A stretch of 64,000 bases of DNA, from contig NZ_SNYH01000001.1 of the NCBI RefSeq assembly GCF_004363005.1, positions 124,001 through 188,000 of the forward strand, written 5' to 3'. Positions 33,639 through 41,447 of this stretch are shown here, piece by piece (the stretch's first letter is position 1; each line of letters begins with the position of its first letter). The notes under the pieces were generated by a model that saw nothing but the letters and a program-made list of their open reading frames with translations, was not told the DNA's origin and ran no database searches. Source of the stretch: Tenacibaculum caenipelagi. GTDB taxonomy: Bacteria > Bacteroidota > Bacteroidia > Flavobacteriales > Flavobacteriaceae. The position numbers were made by a program, and so were the translations under genes.

Positions 33639-34214
33639 ATGAATAAAAATATATTAATAAGAAGAATCTTAGTATCATTAACCATATTTATATCTTTACT
33701 AGTATCTTGTAAAGGATCAACAATCAAAAAAAGTACTCTCAATTCCTTTAAAGCTGTACACCTACCTGACAATTCAATTGCTTTGTTAAACAATAATAGT
33801 TCTATAGAATTTGATCAAGATTTTAATGAAAGAACAATAAAACAAACAGGGGAAGTATTCTATATTGTAAGAAAAGGCAATACTCCTTTTATTATTGAAA
33901 CTGAAAAAGGAAAAATTAAGGTCATAGGTACTGAATTTAATGTTAAATCTTTAGAGGAAGAATTAGAAGTTGAAGTTGAAAAAGGCATTGTTAAACTAAA
34001 AACAAATACGCTCGAAAAAGAAGTAAAAAAAGGGCAAAAAGCACTTGTTAATAATACTGAAAAAGGTATAAAAATTGGAAAAGCAGAATTCAAGTATAAA
34101 AAGTGGAAAAAAAACTTAGACAAGGATTTAAAGAAAATATACAAAAAGATTAAAAAGACTTCTAAAAAAGTAGGTAAAGAAGTAAAAAAGGAGTTAAAAA
34201 ACTTAAAAAAATAG
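33639..34214 (+). CDS. Stand-alone FecR-domain lipoprotein with Lys-rich tail
   Basis: A 191-residue lipoprotein, signal ending 'FISLLVSCKGS'. Residues about 38-125 are a FecR domain: 'VHLPDNSIALLNNNSSIEFD', 'QTGEVFYIVRKG', 'TPFIIETEKGKIKVIGTEFN' and 'VEVEKGIVKLKTN'. In Bacteroidetes this domain is usually the periplasmic part of an anti-sigma factor beside an ECF sigma gene. Here it has no transmembrane anchor, no sigma gene and no TonB receptor next to it. The last 45 residues are extremely Lys-rich and probably form an amphipathic helix that binds an acidic surface. Function is unknown. Confidence 0.78.
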   Translation: MNKNILIRRILVSLTIFISLLVSCKGSTIKKSTLNSFKAVHLPDNSIALLNNNSSIEFDQDFNERTIKQTGEVFYIVRKGNTPFIIETEKGKIKVIGTEFNVKSLEEELEVEVEKGIVKLKTNTLEKEVKKGQKALVNNTEKGIKIGKAEFKYKKWKKNLDKDLKKIYKKIKKTSKKVGKEVKKELKNLKK

Positions 34215-34265
34215 ACCTTTAGAAGTATTGATTATACTCAATTACATCACTTAACTATTAAAAAC

Positions 34266-34306
34266 CAAAAACTCCACTTAAAAGCGGAGTTTTTTTATTA
34301 TTCTTC
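34266..34306 (+). repeat. Direct repeat, copy 1: terminator plus relic of the rlmL-like gene 3' end
   Basis: A 41-base segment containing the terminator (ACTCC...GGAGT, T7) and the sequence ATTATTCTTC is 39/41 identical (hand count) to 38357-38397, where it contains the stop codon of the rlmL-like gene. Read on the minus strand, the sequence right of it still codes 'KNPLLKDEE' plus stop, resembling the 'KKNSSFNDEEE' end of that gene. It marks the left edge of the MarR/hydrolase cassette and now terminates the FecR gene. Confidence 0.75.
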
Positions 34307-34447
34307 ATCTTTTAATAATGGATTCTTTGCTTGAATTCATAAACTTATAAAACCTAATTAGCAATAAGTTTTACTAAATTCAAAACAACAATATTTTGTT
34401 GCTTCTTATTAGTTCATTCAAATTACATATTTTTCTCCAAAAAAAAC

Positions 34448-34478
34448 ACTTGATATATCAAGTACAATTATATATTTG
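34448..34478 (+). promoter_or_regulatory. MarR operator and -7 box of the broken marR copy
   Basis: ACTTGATATATCAAGT (34448-34463) is a perfect 16-base palindrome lying upstream of TATATTTG (34471-34478), the -7 box. The placement suggests repression by the cassette's own MarR protein. It still drives the serine hydrolase genes downstream. Confidence 0.65.
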
Positions 34479-34496
34479 CTTTACATTTTTAACACT

Positions 34497-34857
34497 ATGA
34501 AATTTAATACTCCTACGACTACTGTACTATACTATATAGAGGAAAGTATAAAAGCATATCGTAAACTAAGCCAACATAATATCTCACAAATTGTTCCTAA
34601 TATTACAGTAGACCAAGCATTAATTTTGTTGCTACTTGAAAGTAATGATAAAGAAAGATTACCTAAATAAAACAATTGATAATCAAGACAAACGAAAAGC
34701 TAAACTAGAAGTTACTGAAAAAGGAAAAGTTATTATCCAAAAGCTTAAACCTATAATACAAAGAAATAGAGAAATTGCCCTAAATAGTGTTTCTAGTAAA
34801 GAAGTAGAACAACTATATAAAACCTTAAAAAAAATAACTAAAAATTGTAATTCTTAA
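34497..34857 (+). pseudogene. marR copy A, frameshifted by a 74-base deletion
   Basis: This copy aligns end to end with the intact marR at 37753-38187 but is 74 bases shorter. The loss lies exactly between two AATGATAAA direct repeats present in the intact gene (37900-37908 and 37974-37982). It shifts the frame after 'LLLLESNDK', giving a 57-residue product that stops at 34670. The rest, from the recognition-helix region onward, survives out of frame (34636-34857). The helix-turn-helix segment is lost, so no functional repressor can come from it. Promoter and operator are still intact. Confidence 0.92.
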
Positions 34858-34858
34858 A

Positions 34859-36298
34859 ATGAAGAAATTAACCTATTTACTAGCACTTGTAATCATTTTT
34901 TCTTGTGCTAAGAAGAAATCTAATACTTTAAAATATTCAAAAATAACTCAAATTGCTAACTATTTAGATTCTTTAAATGGATTTAGTGGAGCTGTTTTAA
35001 TTTCCAAAAATGATAGTATTTTATTCAAAAAGGCATACGGTTTTGCTCATATAGGTCATAAAATTAAAAATAGAACAGATACAAAATTTAATCAAGGTTC
35101 AATTGGTAAATCATTTACCGCAGTTGCTATATTACAGTTAATACAGCAAAAAAAAATAAAATTAACAGACAAAATAGGTGACTATCTTCCAAGCTATCCA
35201 AATAAAACTGCTAGAGATTCAGTGACTATTGCTCATCTTTTAACACATACAAGTGGGTTACCTCATTTTTTTGCTAGAAAAGCCTTTATTGAGGGATCGA
35301 AAGATCTATATAGATTTACAAATAACTTTAGTTCTCTTTATGAAAATGAACCAATGGAATCTAAACCTGGTGAAATATTTTCATACCGTAACACAAATTA
35401 CCTGATACTCGGTAGAATAATTGAAGTTGTATCTGGTATGAAATACAATAACTATTTAGAAAACAATATTTACTCGATTGCTTCGATGAAGAACACTGGA
35501 AATTATGATTTGGATCACCCCATCGACAATGCTGCAGAGGGCTATACTACCTCTGAAGTTTATCCCAACAAACTTAAAATAAATGTTCATACATACCCTG
35601 TAAGAGGTGGTGCTCATGGAGGAGGATATACCACCATAGATGATCTGTATCAATTTTCTCAGGCTTTACAAGACTATAAACTCCTTAACAAAGAATACAC
35701 TAGCCTATTTACCACTCCCCTAAAGAAAGACAGTCATTATGGTTACGGAATGCAATTTCCAAATCCAGAAGAGGGTACTATATTTGGACATTCTGGAGGC
35801 CATTATGGGGTAGGTAATGAATGGCGTGTTTATAAACAAAAAAGTTATTCAGTTGTAATTCTAACAAATAAAGACGCTGATAAAGGCTTTTTAGATGCTC
35901 GTTATTTTATAGAAAAAACTATTTCTGGAAACACTCCAAAACTAGAAAATTACTTTTTCACAAAAAAAGTAATTAAAACTTGCCTAAATAAAAACTTAGA
36001 AGAAGCTAAGTCTTTAATAAGACAATCAAAATTTAAAATTTCTGAAATTGACTTAAATACTAAAGGCTATGATATGATAAAAAGAGGTTTTTATAAAAAA
36101 GCTATCGATTTATTTACACTAGAAGTATTCTCTTTTCCTAAATCGTATAATGCTTATGACTCTATAGGAGAAGCCTATATGAATGACGGACAAACAAAAA
36201 AAGCTATCGAAAATTATCAAAAAAGCTTAGACCTAAACCCTGAAAATACGAATGCAGTGGAGAAACTAAAAACATTAAAACTTTCAAATTGCAATTAA
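34859..36298 (+). CDS. Serine hydrolase (beta-lactamase class C / PBP4*-like) lipoprotein with C-terminal TPR
   Basis: A 479-residue lipoprotein (signal 'YLLALVIIFSC'). Residues about 35-370 are a class C beta-lactamase/DD-peptidase-like domain: SxxK as 'QGSIGKSFTAVAILQLI' near residue 81, YxN as 'SYRNTNYLILGRIIEVV' near 176, and 'IFGHSGGHYGVGNE' near 310 in place of KTG. A TPR region follows (about 400-479: 'NAYDSIGEAYMNDGQTKKAI', 'YQKSLDLNPENTNAVEKL'). It acts in the envelope on a peptide or ester substrate not readable from sequence. It directly abuts a second hydrolase gene and sits behind the broken marR. The remains of a second copy lie at 38189-38356. Confidence 0.88.
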   Translation: MKKLTYLLALVIIFSCAKKKSNTLKYSKITQIANYLDSLNGFSGAVLISKNDSILFKKAYGFAHIGHKIKNRTDTKFNQGSIGKSFTAVAILQLIQQKKIKLTDKIGDYLPSYPNKTARDSVTIAHLLTHTSGLPHFFARKAFIEGSKDLYRFTNNFSSLYENEPMESKPGEIFSYRNTNYLILGRIIEVVSGMKYNNYLENNIYSIASMKNTGNYDLDHPIDNAAEGYTTSEVYPNKLKINVHTYPVRGGAHGGGYTTIDDLYQFSQALQDYKLLNKEYTSLFTTPLKKDSHYGYGMQFPNPEEGTIFGHSGGHYGVGNEWRVYKQKSYSVVILTNKDADKGFLDARYFIEKTISGNTPKLENYFFTKKVIKTCLNKNLEEAKSLIRQSKFKISEIDLNTKGYDMIKRGFYKKAIDLFTLEVFSFPKSYNAYDSIGEAYMNDGQTKKAIENYQKSLDLNPENTNAVEKLKTLKLSNCN

Positions 36299-37606
36299 AT
36301 GAAATACATATCAATTCTATTCATGTTAATTACAACGCACACCTTTACTCAAAAAAAGTTGGCTTTAGAAAATTATATGGATGCTCAAGCAAGTATAAAT
36401 AATTTTTCAGGAACAGTATTGGTTACAAAAAATGATGCTATTTTATTAAAAAAAGCATACGGATTAGCCGATTATGAATGGAAAACAACAAATACAATAG
36501 ATACTAAATTTAGTTTAGCCTCCGTTTCAAAACAATTTACAGCTGTTGCCATTATGCAGTTAATCGAAAAAGGGAAAATGTCACTCAACGATAAACTTGT
36601 TAAATACTATCCTGATTTTCCTAAAGGAGACCAGATAACAGTAAAAATAATGTTGACTCATAATGCTGGATTTCAAATGGATTACGACGAGTTATATCTT
36701 GCCAAAACATCTTTAAATAAAGATTCTGTAGCAAATTATATCATGCAAAAACCATTATTGTTTAAACCAGAAACCAATACATTATACAGTAATATTGGGT
36801 ATTATTTACTTGCTCGTATTATCGAAAAAGTTTCTAATCAGTCATATGCAACATATCTTAAAACAAATCTATTTGATAAAGCTAAAATGTATAATACAGG
36901 TGTAAGCACCAATGATTCAATTGTTTTAAAATCTGCTAAAACCTACTATAAAAAAGACAATAAACTCATAAAAAACCCATACATAAACTGGAATTTTAAT
37001 ATTGGACACGATGGAATTTACTCTACTGTAGAAGATTTATATCTTTGGAATAAAGCATTGTTTGACAGTACTATTTTACTTAATGAAGCTTCTAAAAAGA
37101 AAGTATTTACATCATACAATGACCAAGATTTTGGATTTGGTCTAATAATCAATCCTTTCTATAATCAAAATCATACATTAATTGCCCATGATGGAGGTTT
37201 CTATGGAGCTATGACTTCTTTTAACAAATATACAGATGATGATATTTTCATTACTGTTTTATCTAACAATCAATCTCCTTCGTATTTAATAGCCTACGCA
37301 CTTGCAGCAATTGTTTTCGACAAACCTGTTGAACTTCCATACAAACATCAACTAGTTAATGTTGATCCTGTAATATATAATGAGTATGCAGGGAAATATG
37401 AAAATATTACAATTCTTAAAAAGAATGAAAAGCTATACTACGACAACTATGAATATGAATTATTACCAGAATCGGATGTGAAGTTTTTTCGTTCTGATAA
37501 CAATGATAGAACCGTTGAATTTATTAAGAACAAAAAAGGAAAAATCACTCAAATTATAATTAGAAAAGCTGGAGTTCCAGAAGTTAAAAAGAAAAACAAT
37601 TCATAA
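36299..37606 (+). CDS. Serine hydrolase (beta-lactamase class C-like), exported
   Basis: A 435-residue exported hydrolase. Its ATG directly follows the previous stop. A signal peptide ('ISILFMLITTHTFTQK') precedes the class C-like domain with SxxK in 'FSLASVSKQFTAVAIMQLI' near residue 75, YxN in 'TLYSNIGYYLLARIIEKV' near 162, and 'LIAHDGGFYGAMTSF' near 297. The last 80 residues are a beta-rich extension ('NEYAGKYENITILKKNEKLY') often seen in this family. It shares the first half of its pattern with the upstream hydrolase but lacks the TPR tail. The pair may work on related substrates in the periplasm. Confidence 0.88.
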   Translation: MKYISILFMLITTHTFTQKKLALENYMDAQASINNFSGTVLVTKNDAILLKKAYGLADYEWKTTNTIDTKFSLASVSKQFTAVAIMQLIEKGKMSLNDKLVKYYPDFPKGDQITVKIMLTHNAGFQMDYDELYLAKTSLNKDSVANYIMQKPLLFKPETNTLYSNIGYYLLARIIEKVSNQSYATYLKTNLFDKAKMYNTGVSTNDSIVLKSAKTYYKKDNKLIKNPYINWNFNIGHDGIYSTVEDLYLWNKALFDSTILLNEASKKKVFTSYNDQDFGFGLIINPFYNQNHTLIAHDGGFYGAMTSFNKYTDDDIFITVLSNNQSPSYLIAYALAAIVFDKPVELPYKHQLVNVDPVIYNEYAGKYENITILKKNEKLYYDNYEYELLPESDVKFFRSDNNDRTVEFIKNKKGKITQIIIRKAGVPEVKKKNNS

Positions 37607-37705
37607 AACCTAATCTGCTATAAGTTATGCTTAACTCTAAACGACAACATTTTGTTGCTTCTTGTTAGTTCATTCAAACTTCATATTTTTTTCTTTAAAA
37701 AATAC

Positions 37706-37734
37706 TTGATATATCAAATAAATTTATATATTTG
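37706..37734 (+). promoter_or_regulatory. MarR operator and -7 box of intact marR
   Basis: TTGATATATCAA (37706-37717) is a perfect 12-base palindrome, followed by TATATTTG (37727-37734). The layout is the same as in copy A, which supports autoregulation and joint control of both promoters by one MarR protein. Confidence 0.65.
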
Positions 37735-37752
37735 CTTTACATTTTTAATACT

Positions 37753-38187
37753 ATGAAATTTAATACTCCTACGACTACTGTACTATACTCTATTGAGGAA
37801 ACCATAAAAGCATATCGTAAACTAAGCCAACATAATATCTCACAAATTGTTCCTGATATTACTGTAGACCAGGCATTAATTTTGTTGCTACTTGAAAGTA
37901 ATGATAAAACTCAAACTGAAATTGCCGATTTAGTTTTTAAAGACTACGCATCAATGACACGTATCGTAAAATTAATGATAAAGAAAGATTACCTAATTAA
38001 AACAACTGATAATCAAGACAAACGAAAAGCTAAACTAGAAATTACTGAAAAAGGAAAAATAACTATAAAAAAGCTTAGACCTGTAATACAAATAAATAGA
38101 GAAACAGCCCTTAACACTATTTCAGAAGAAGAGTTAGAGCAATTGTACAAAACTTTGCAAAAAATAACTAAAAATTGTAATTCTTAA
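37753..38187 (+). CDS. MarR-family transcriptional regulator (copy B, intact)
   Basis: A 144-residue MarR protein. After a helical N-terminus ('YSIEETIKAYRKLSQHNISQ') comes the winged helix: 'ITVDQALILLLLESNDKTQT', 'EIADLVFKDYASMTRIVKLM' (recognition helix), 'IKKDYLIKTTDNQDKRKAKL' (wing) and 'EITEKGKITIKKLRPVI'. The ATG at 37753 is chosen; an upstream TTG frame overlaps the -7 box. It has no intact partner downstream: its former hydrolase gene is reduced to fragments. It probably regulates the two hydrolase genes 3 kb upstream through the shared operator. Confidence 0.9.
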   Translation: MKFNTPTTTVLYSIEETIKAYRKLSQHNISQIVPDITVDQALILLLLESNDKTQTEIADLVFKDYASMTRIVKLMIKKDYLIKTTDNQDKRKAKLEITEKGKITIKKLRPVIQINRETALNTISEEELEQLYKTLQKITKNCNS

Positions 38188-38188
38188 A

Positions 38189-38356
38189 GTGAAGAACTTA
38201 ATCTTTTTCTTGTACAAAGAATAAACCCAGATCATTTAAAGGTTTGAAATTAAAAAAGCTATGGAAAATCGTCAGAAAAGTTTAGAAATAAACTCTGGGA
38301 AAATAAATGAAAAAGAGAAGTTATGCGAGTTATTTAATAAAAATAATTCGTACTAA
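38189..38356 (+). pseudogene. Relic of a second TPR serine hydrolase gene
   Basis: Behind intact marR, at the same spacing as in copy A, GTGAAGAACTTAATC and TTTTTCTTGT match the start and lipobox region of the hydrolase at 34859, then a stop follows. From 38252 to 38356 a frame 'KKAMENRQKSLEINSGKINE' ending in a stop matches the C-terminal TPR 'KKAIENYQKSLDLNPENTNA'. Roughly 1.3 kb of the middle is missing. So the whole marR-hydrolase unit was once duplicated. Confidence 0.85.
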
Positions 38357-38397
38357 CAAAAACTCCGCTTTAAAGCGGAGTTTTTTTATTATTCTTC
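38357..38397. repeat. Direct repeat, copy 2: terminator and 3' end of the rlmL-like gene
   Basis: ACTCCGCTTTAAAGCGGAGT is a perfect palindromic terminator with A5 and T7 flanks, and the following bases hold the rlmL-like stop codon (38389). It is 39/41 identical to 34266-34306, 4.09 kb to the left. Confidence 0.85.
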
Positions 38398-39570
38398 CTC
38401 ATCATTAAAAGAGGAATTCTTTTTTTCTTTCTTACTACCTTCGTACAATTCGTATTTTACAAAACGACAATCTAAATCGGCATTCTTCAGTGGTATTCTT
38501 TTAGAAGTTCGTAATCCCACATGTTTTAAAGCTTGAATATCTGAAGTGATTAACCACGCTGTTGAATTTGGATAGTTATTCTTTAACGTGTCTCCTATTT
38601 TTCTGTAAAACTCTTCTACATCAATATTTAAACGCTCACCATAAGGTGGGTTGAATAAAATCGTTGTTTTACCAAACACTTCTTTTTTTGAATTGAAGAA
38701 GTTTACGTGATGTACTCCTATAAACTCATCTAAGTTTGCATTGATAATGTTTTGTTGCGCTTTTCTAACAGCCGATGGAGCTTTATCAAAGCCCATAATT
38801 TTAAAATGAGAACTTCGTATTTTCTTTAATAACGAATCTTGAATAACAAAATACAGATCTTCATCATAATCCTTCCAGTTTTCAAAAGCAAAATGCTTAC
38901 GATTAATATTTGCAGGAATCTGATTCGCAATCATTGCTGCTTCAATCAAAATGGTTCCCGAACCACACATCGGATCGATAAAATTCTCTTCTCCTTTATA
39001 TCCTGAAAGCAACAACAATCCTGCTGCCAACACTTCATTAATTGGTGCAATATTCGTAGCACTACGATATCCACGTTTATGTAAGGATTCACCTGAAGAA
39101 TCTAACGAAATGGTTAACCATTCTTTCTGTATGTGAATATGAACTTTTACATCAGGGTATTTTAAATCTACATTCGGACGCTTTTTATACTTATGCATAA
39201 AATAATCGGCAATGGCATCCTTCGATTTTAAACTAATGTAATGAGAATTTGACGTAAAGTTTTTAGAGTTTACTACTGCTCCAATAGCAAAAGTACCATC
39301 AACATCTAAAAAACGTTCCCATTTTACACGTTGAATAGCTTCATATAAATCTTCTTCGTCAAAAATTTTACTGAGTTTTATTGGTTTTAAAATACGAATA
39401 GCTGTACGTAAAGCAATATTAGCTTTATACATAAAACCTTTATCACCTCTAAAAGCAACGCTTCTAATCCCTTCTTTCACTTCCATCGCTCCTAATTGGC
39501 GTAACTCATCTGCTAAAACTCCTTCTAAACCTGCCATGGTAATAGCAGTCATTTTAAAATCTTTTTCCAT
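38389..39570 (-). CDS. THUMP-domain 23S rRNA guanine-N2 methyltransferase (RlmL-like)
   Basis: A 393-residue RNA methyltransferase of the UPF0020/THUMP family, by homology N2-methylating a guanine in 23S rRNA (G2445 in E. coli). It has 'KMTAITMAGLEGVLADELRQ', a THUMP domain ('LYEAIQRVKWERFLDVDGTF', 'SKDAIADYFMHKY') and the catalytic domain with 'SLHKRGYRSATNIAPINEVL', 'DPMCGSGTILIEAAMIANQI' and 'ILFNPPYGERLN'. It lacks the second (RlmK) domain of E. coli RlmKL. The ATG at 39570 is preferred over one six codons upstream. Its acidic last residues lie in a repeat duplicated at 34266. Confidence 0.88.
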   Translation of the reverse strand: MEKDFKMTAITMAGLEGVLADELRQLGAMEVKEGIRSVAFRGDKGFMYKANIALRTAIRILKPIKLSKIFDEEDLYEAIQRVKWERFLDVDGTFAIGAVVNSKNFTSNSHYISLKSKDAIADYFMHKYKKRPNVDLKYPDVKVHIHIQKEWLTISLDSSGESLHKRGYRSATNIAPINEVLAAGLLLLSGYKGEENFIDPMCGSGTILIEAAMIANQIPANINRKHFAFENWKDYDEDLYFVIQDSLLKKIRSSHFKIMGFDKAPSAVRKAQQNIINANLDEFIGVHHVNFFNSKKEVFGKTTILFNPPYGERLNIDVEEFYRKIGDTLKNNYPNSTAWLITSDIQALKHVGLRTSKRIPLKNADLDCRFVKYELYEGSKKEKKNSSFNDEEE

Positions 39571-39660
39571 GTAACTGTAAAATTTCACTGCAAAAGTACA
39601 GCTAATTTTGTGTTGTTATGAATCTTTTCTACTTTGAATCTAAAAAACATAAGTTTTCCG

Positions 39661-39668
39661 TACTTTTG
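39661..39668 (+). promoter_or_regulatory. -7 box (TACTTTTG)
   Basis: An exact TAnnTTTG match 14 bases before the ATG at 39683, giving a leader of only about 7-8 bases. Confidence 0.5.
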
Positions 39669-39682
39669 CTGTTCTTATAGTT

Positions 39683-40411
39683 ATGAATACAACAACAGAT
39701 TGGTTTACTTCTTGGTTTAACACGCCATACTATCATATTTTATACAAGCATAGAAACGATGCCGATGCGCAGTTTTTTATGCGAAACATCACTTCTTTTT
39801 TGCGATTACCAAAATTGAGCCGTATTGCTGATTTACCCTGCGGAAAAGGACGTCATGCGGTCTATTTAAACTCGTTAGGATATGATGTTGTAGGCGGTGA
39901 TTTAAGTGAGAATAGTATCGCTTTTGCAAAACAATTTGAAAATGACACACTTCATTTCGAGGTTTGGGACATGCGTAAACCTATAGAAAACAAATATGAT
40001 GCGGTATTTAACTTGTTTACTAGTTTTGGTTATTTTGAAGATGATAATGAAGATATTGCTGTTTTAAAAAGTATTAAAAACGGATTAAAAAAAAATGGTG
40101 TTTTTGTCTTAGATTTCTTAAATGTTGAAAAAGTAAAAAATACTCTAATTAAAGAAGAAATAAAAACTATTGACGATATTGAATTCCATATTCAAAAGGA
40201 AATTAAAGATGGTTTTATTTTAAAACACATTTCTTTTACTGCTGAAGGAAAATCACATTCGTATACTGAGCGTGTAAAATTTTTAACTTTAGAAAAGCTT
40301 CAATCGTATTTTGAACAAGCTAACTTAAAAATTATGCATGTTTTTGGCGATTATAACCTACACGACTTCAATTCACAATCGTCTGACCGTTTAATTATTG
40401 TTGCAAAATGA
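39683..40411 (+). CDS. Class I SAM-dependent methyltransferase
   Basis: A 242-residue methyltransferase. It begins 'DWFTSWFNTPYYHILYKHRN', a pattern seen in a Bacteroidetes family of small methyltransferases, then has SAM motif I 'IADLPCGKGRHAVYLNSLG', 'VVGGDLSENSIAFAKQ', and 'YDAVFNLFTSFGYFEDDNED'. The substrate is unknown. Its stop overlaps the ZIP transporter start by four bases (ATGA type), so they are translated together. Confidence 0.85.
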   Translation: MNTTTDWFTSWFNTPYYHILYKHRNDADAQFFMRNITSFLRLPKLSRIADLPCGKGRHAVYLNSLGYDVVGGDLSENSIAFAKQFENDTLHFEVWDMRKPIENKYDAVFNLFTSFGYFEDDNEDIAVLKSIKNGLKKNGVFVLDFLNVEKVKNTLIKEEIKTIDDIEFHIQKEIKDGFILKHISFTAEGKSHSYTERVKFLTLEKLQSYFEQANLKIMHVFGDYNLHDFNSQSSDRLIIVAK

Positions 40412-41088
40412 GTTACACCTTATTAATTTTAGCTGTTTTAGTAGGCACTCTCATAGTTTTTTTACTAAAACCTAGCAATACCTTTGTTCGTTTATTATTA
40501 GCCTTTAGTGGGGCTTATTTGCTCTCGGTAACCATCTTACATTTATTACCCGAAGTATATCATCACACCGATAACACAGAACTTATAGGAATATTAATTT
40601 TAGTTGGAATTATTATTCAATCAGTATTAGAGTCGTTCTCAAAAGGTGCAGAACATGGACATATTCATATACATACAGATGCCTCTAAATTTCCTTGGTT
40701 ATTGTTTGTAAGTTTGTGTATTCATGCTTTTTCTGAAGGATTGCCAATTCATCATGCAAATGACAATTTATTATGGGCAATTATTGTGCATAAAATTCCG
40801 ATCGCTATCGTATTAACCTCTTTTTTACTACATGCAAACTACTCGAAACAAAACATCTTTTTGTTTTTAACAGTATTTGCTTTGATGAGTCCTTTGGGAA
40901 TTTTAGTTTCAGACAAAGCTCCTGTTATTTCACAATATCATACAGAAATTACAGCATTAATTATCGGGGTGTTTTTACACATCTCTACTATCATTCTTTT
41001 TGAAAGTACCGAAAATCATAAGTTTAACTACAAAAAATTTGCAGCTATTATTTTAGGAGTTTTATTAACTATCTTCTCTATGCACTAA
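40408..41088 (+). CDS. ZIP-family metal transporter
   Basis: A 226-residue inner-membrane transporter, probably for zinc or another divalent metal. It has about seven hydrophobic spans, a His-rich loop 'GAEHGHIHIHTDASKF', and the ZIP metal site in TM4-5: 'LCIHAFSEGLPIHHANDNLL' (HxFxEG) with 'WAIIVHKIPIAIVL' (HK.P). Length is short for the family but complete. It is coupled to the methyltransferase gene by a four-base overlap. Its 3' end overlaps the convergent cupin gene by 24 bases. Confidence 0.9.
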   Translation: MSYTLLILAVLVGTLIVFLLKPSNTFVRLLLAFSGAYLLSVTILHLLPEVYHHTDNTELIGILILVGIIIQSVLESFSKGAEHGHIHIHTDASKFPWLLFVSLCIHAFSEGLPIHHANDNLLWAIIVHKIPIAIVLTSFLLHANYSKQNIFLFLTVFALMSPLGILVSDKAPVISQYHTEITALIIGVFLHISTIILFESTENHKFNYKKFAAIILGVLLTIFSMH

Positions 41089-41433
41089 ATCTATTGAAAA
41101 AGCAGGCAAACAAACAGCTAAGTACTCACAAGGCTCTGTAAATGGATTTGAATATTGAATTCGCACATTTTTTTCAATTTTGATAGATTGCCCTGCTTCT
41201 AATACGACAATTTCATCATCAATATTGAATTGTTTTCTCCCTTTAATAATATAAGTATACTCCTCAAATTCTGGAGTTTGAAAAGGTTCACTCCATCCTG
41301 GAGGCGCAATCATATGGGCAATACTTACTTTTGAACTCCCATTCGTAGCATTTCCAAAATGCTCTTCTATTAATTTTCCATCAGTTGTTGGTACTACAAA
41401 TGGAGTCTTTTGAATTGTATATTTTTTATTCAT
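41065..41433 (-). CDS. Cupin-domain protein
   Basis: A 122-residue single cupin: 'AHMIAPPGWSEPFQTPEFEE', then 'YTYIIKGRKQFNIDDEIVVL' with 'EAGQSIKIEKNVRIQYSNPF'. The classic metal-binding His pairs of cupin motif 1 are mostly replaced (Trp/Glu/Tyr present), so metal binding is uncertain. Function is unknown. It ends inside the 3' end of the ZIP gene on the other strand, leaving no room for a terminator between them. Confidence 0.8.
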   Translation of the reverse strand: MNKKYTIQKTPFVVPTTDGKLIEEHFGNATNGSSKVSIAHMIAPPGWSEPFQTPEFEEYTYIIKGRKQFNIDDEIVVLEAGQSIKIEKNVRIQYSNPFTEPCEYLAVCLPAFSIDLVHREDS

Positions 41434-41447
41434 ACTATTTTATAAAT

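Noticed and set aside
34859..37606. Calling the two serine hydrolases true beta-lactamases (resistance genes)
   Set aside because: They share SxxK and YxN with class C enzymes, but so do many esterases and peptidases; the KTG position is HSGG/HDGG and one has a TPR tail, so antibiotic hydrolysis cannot be claimed.
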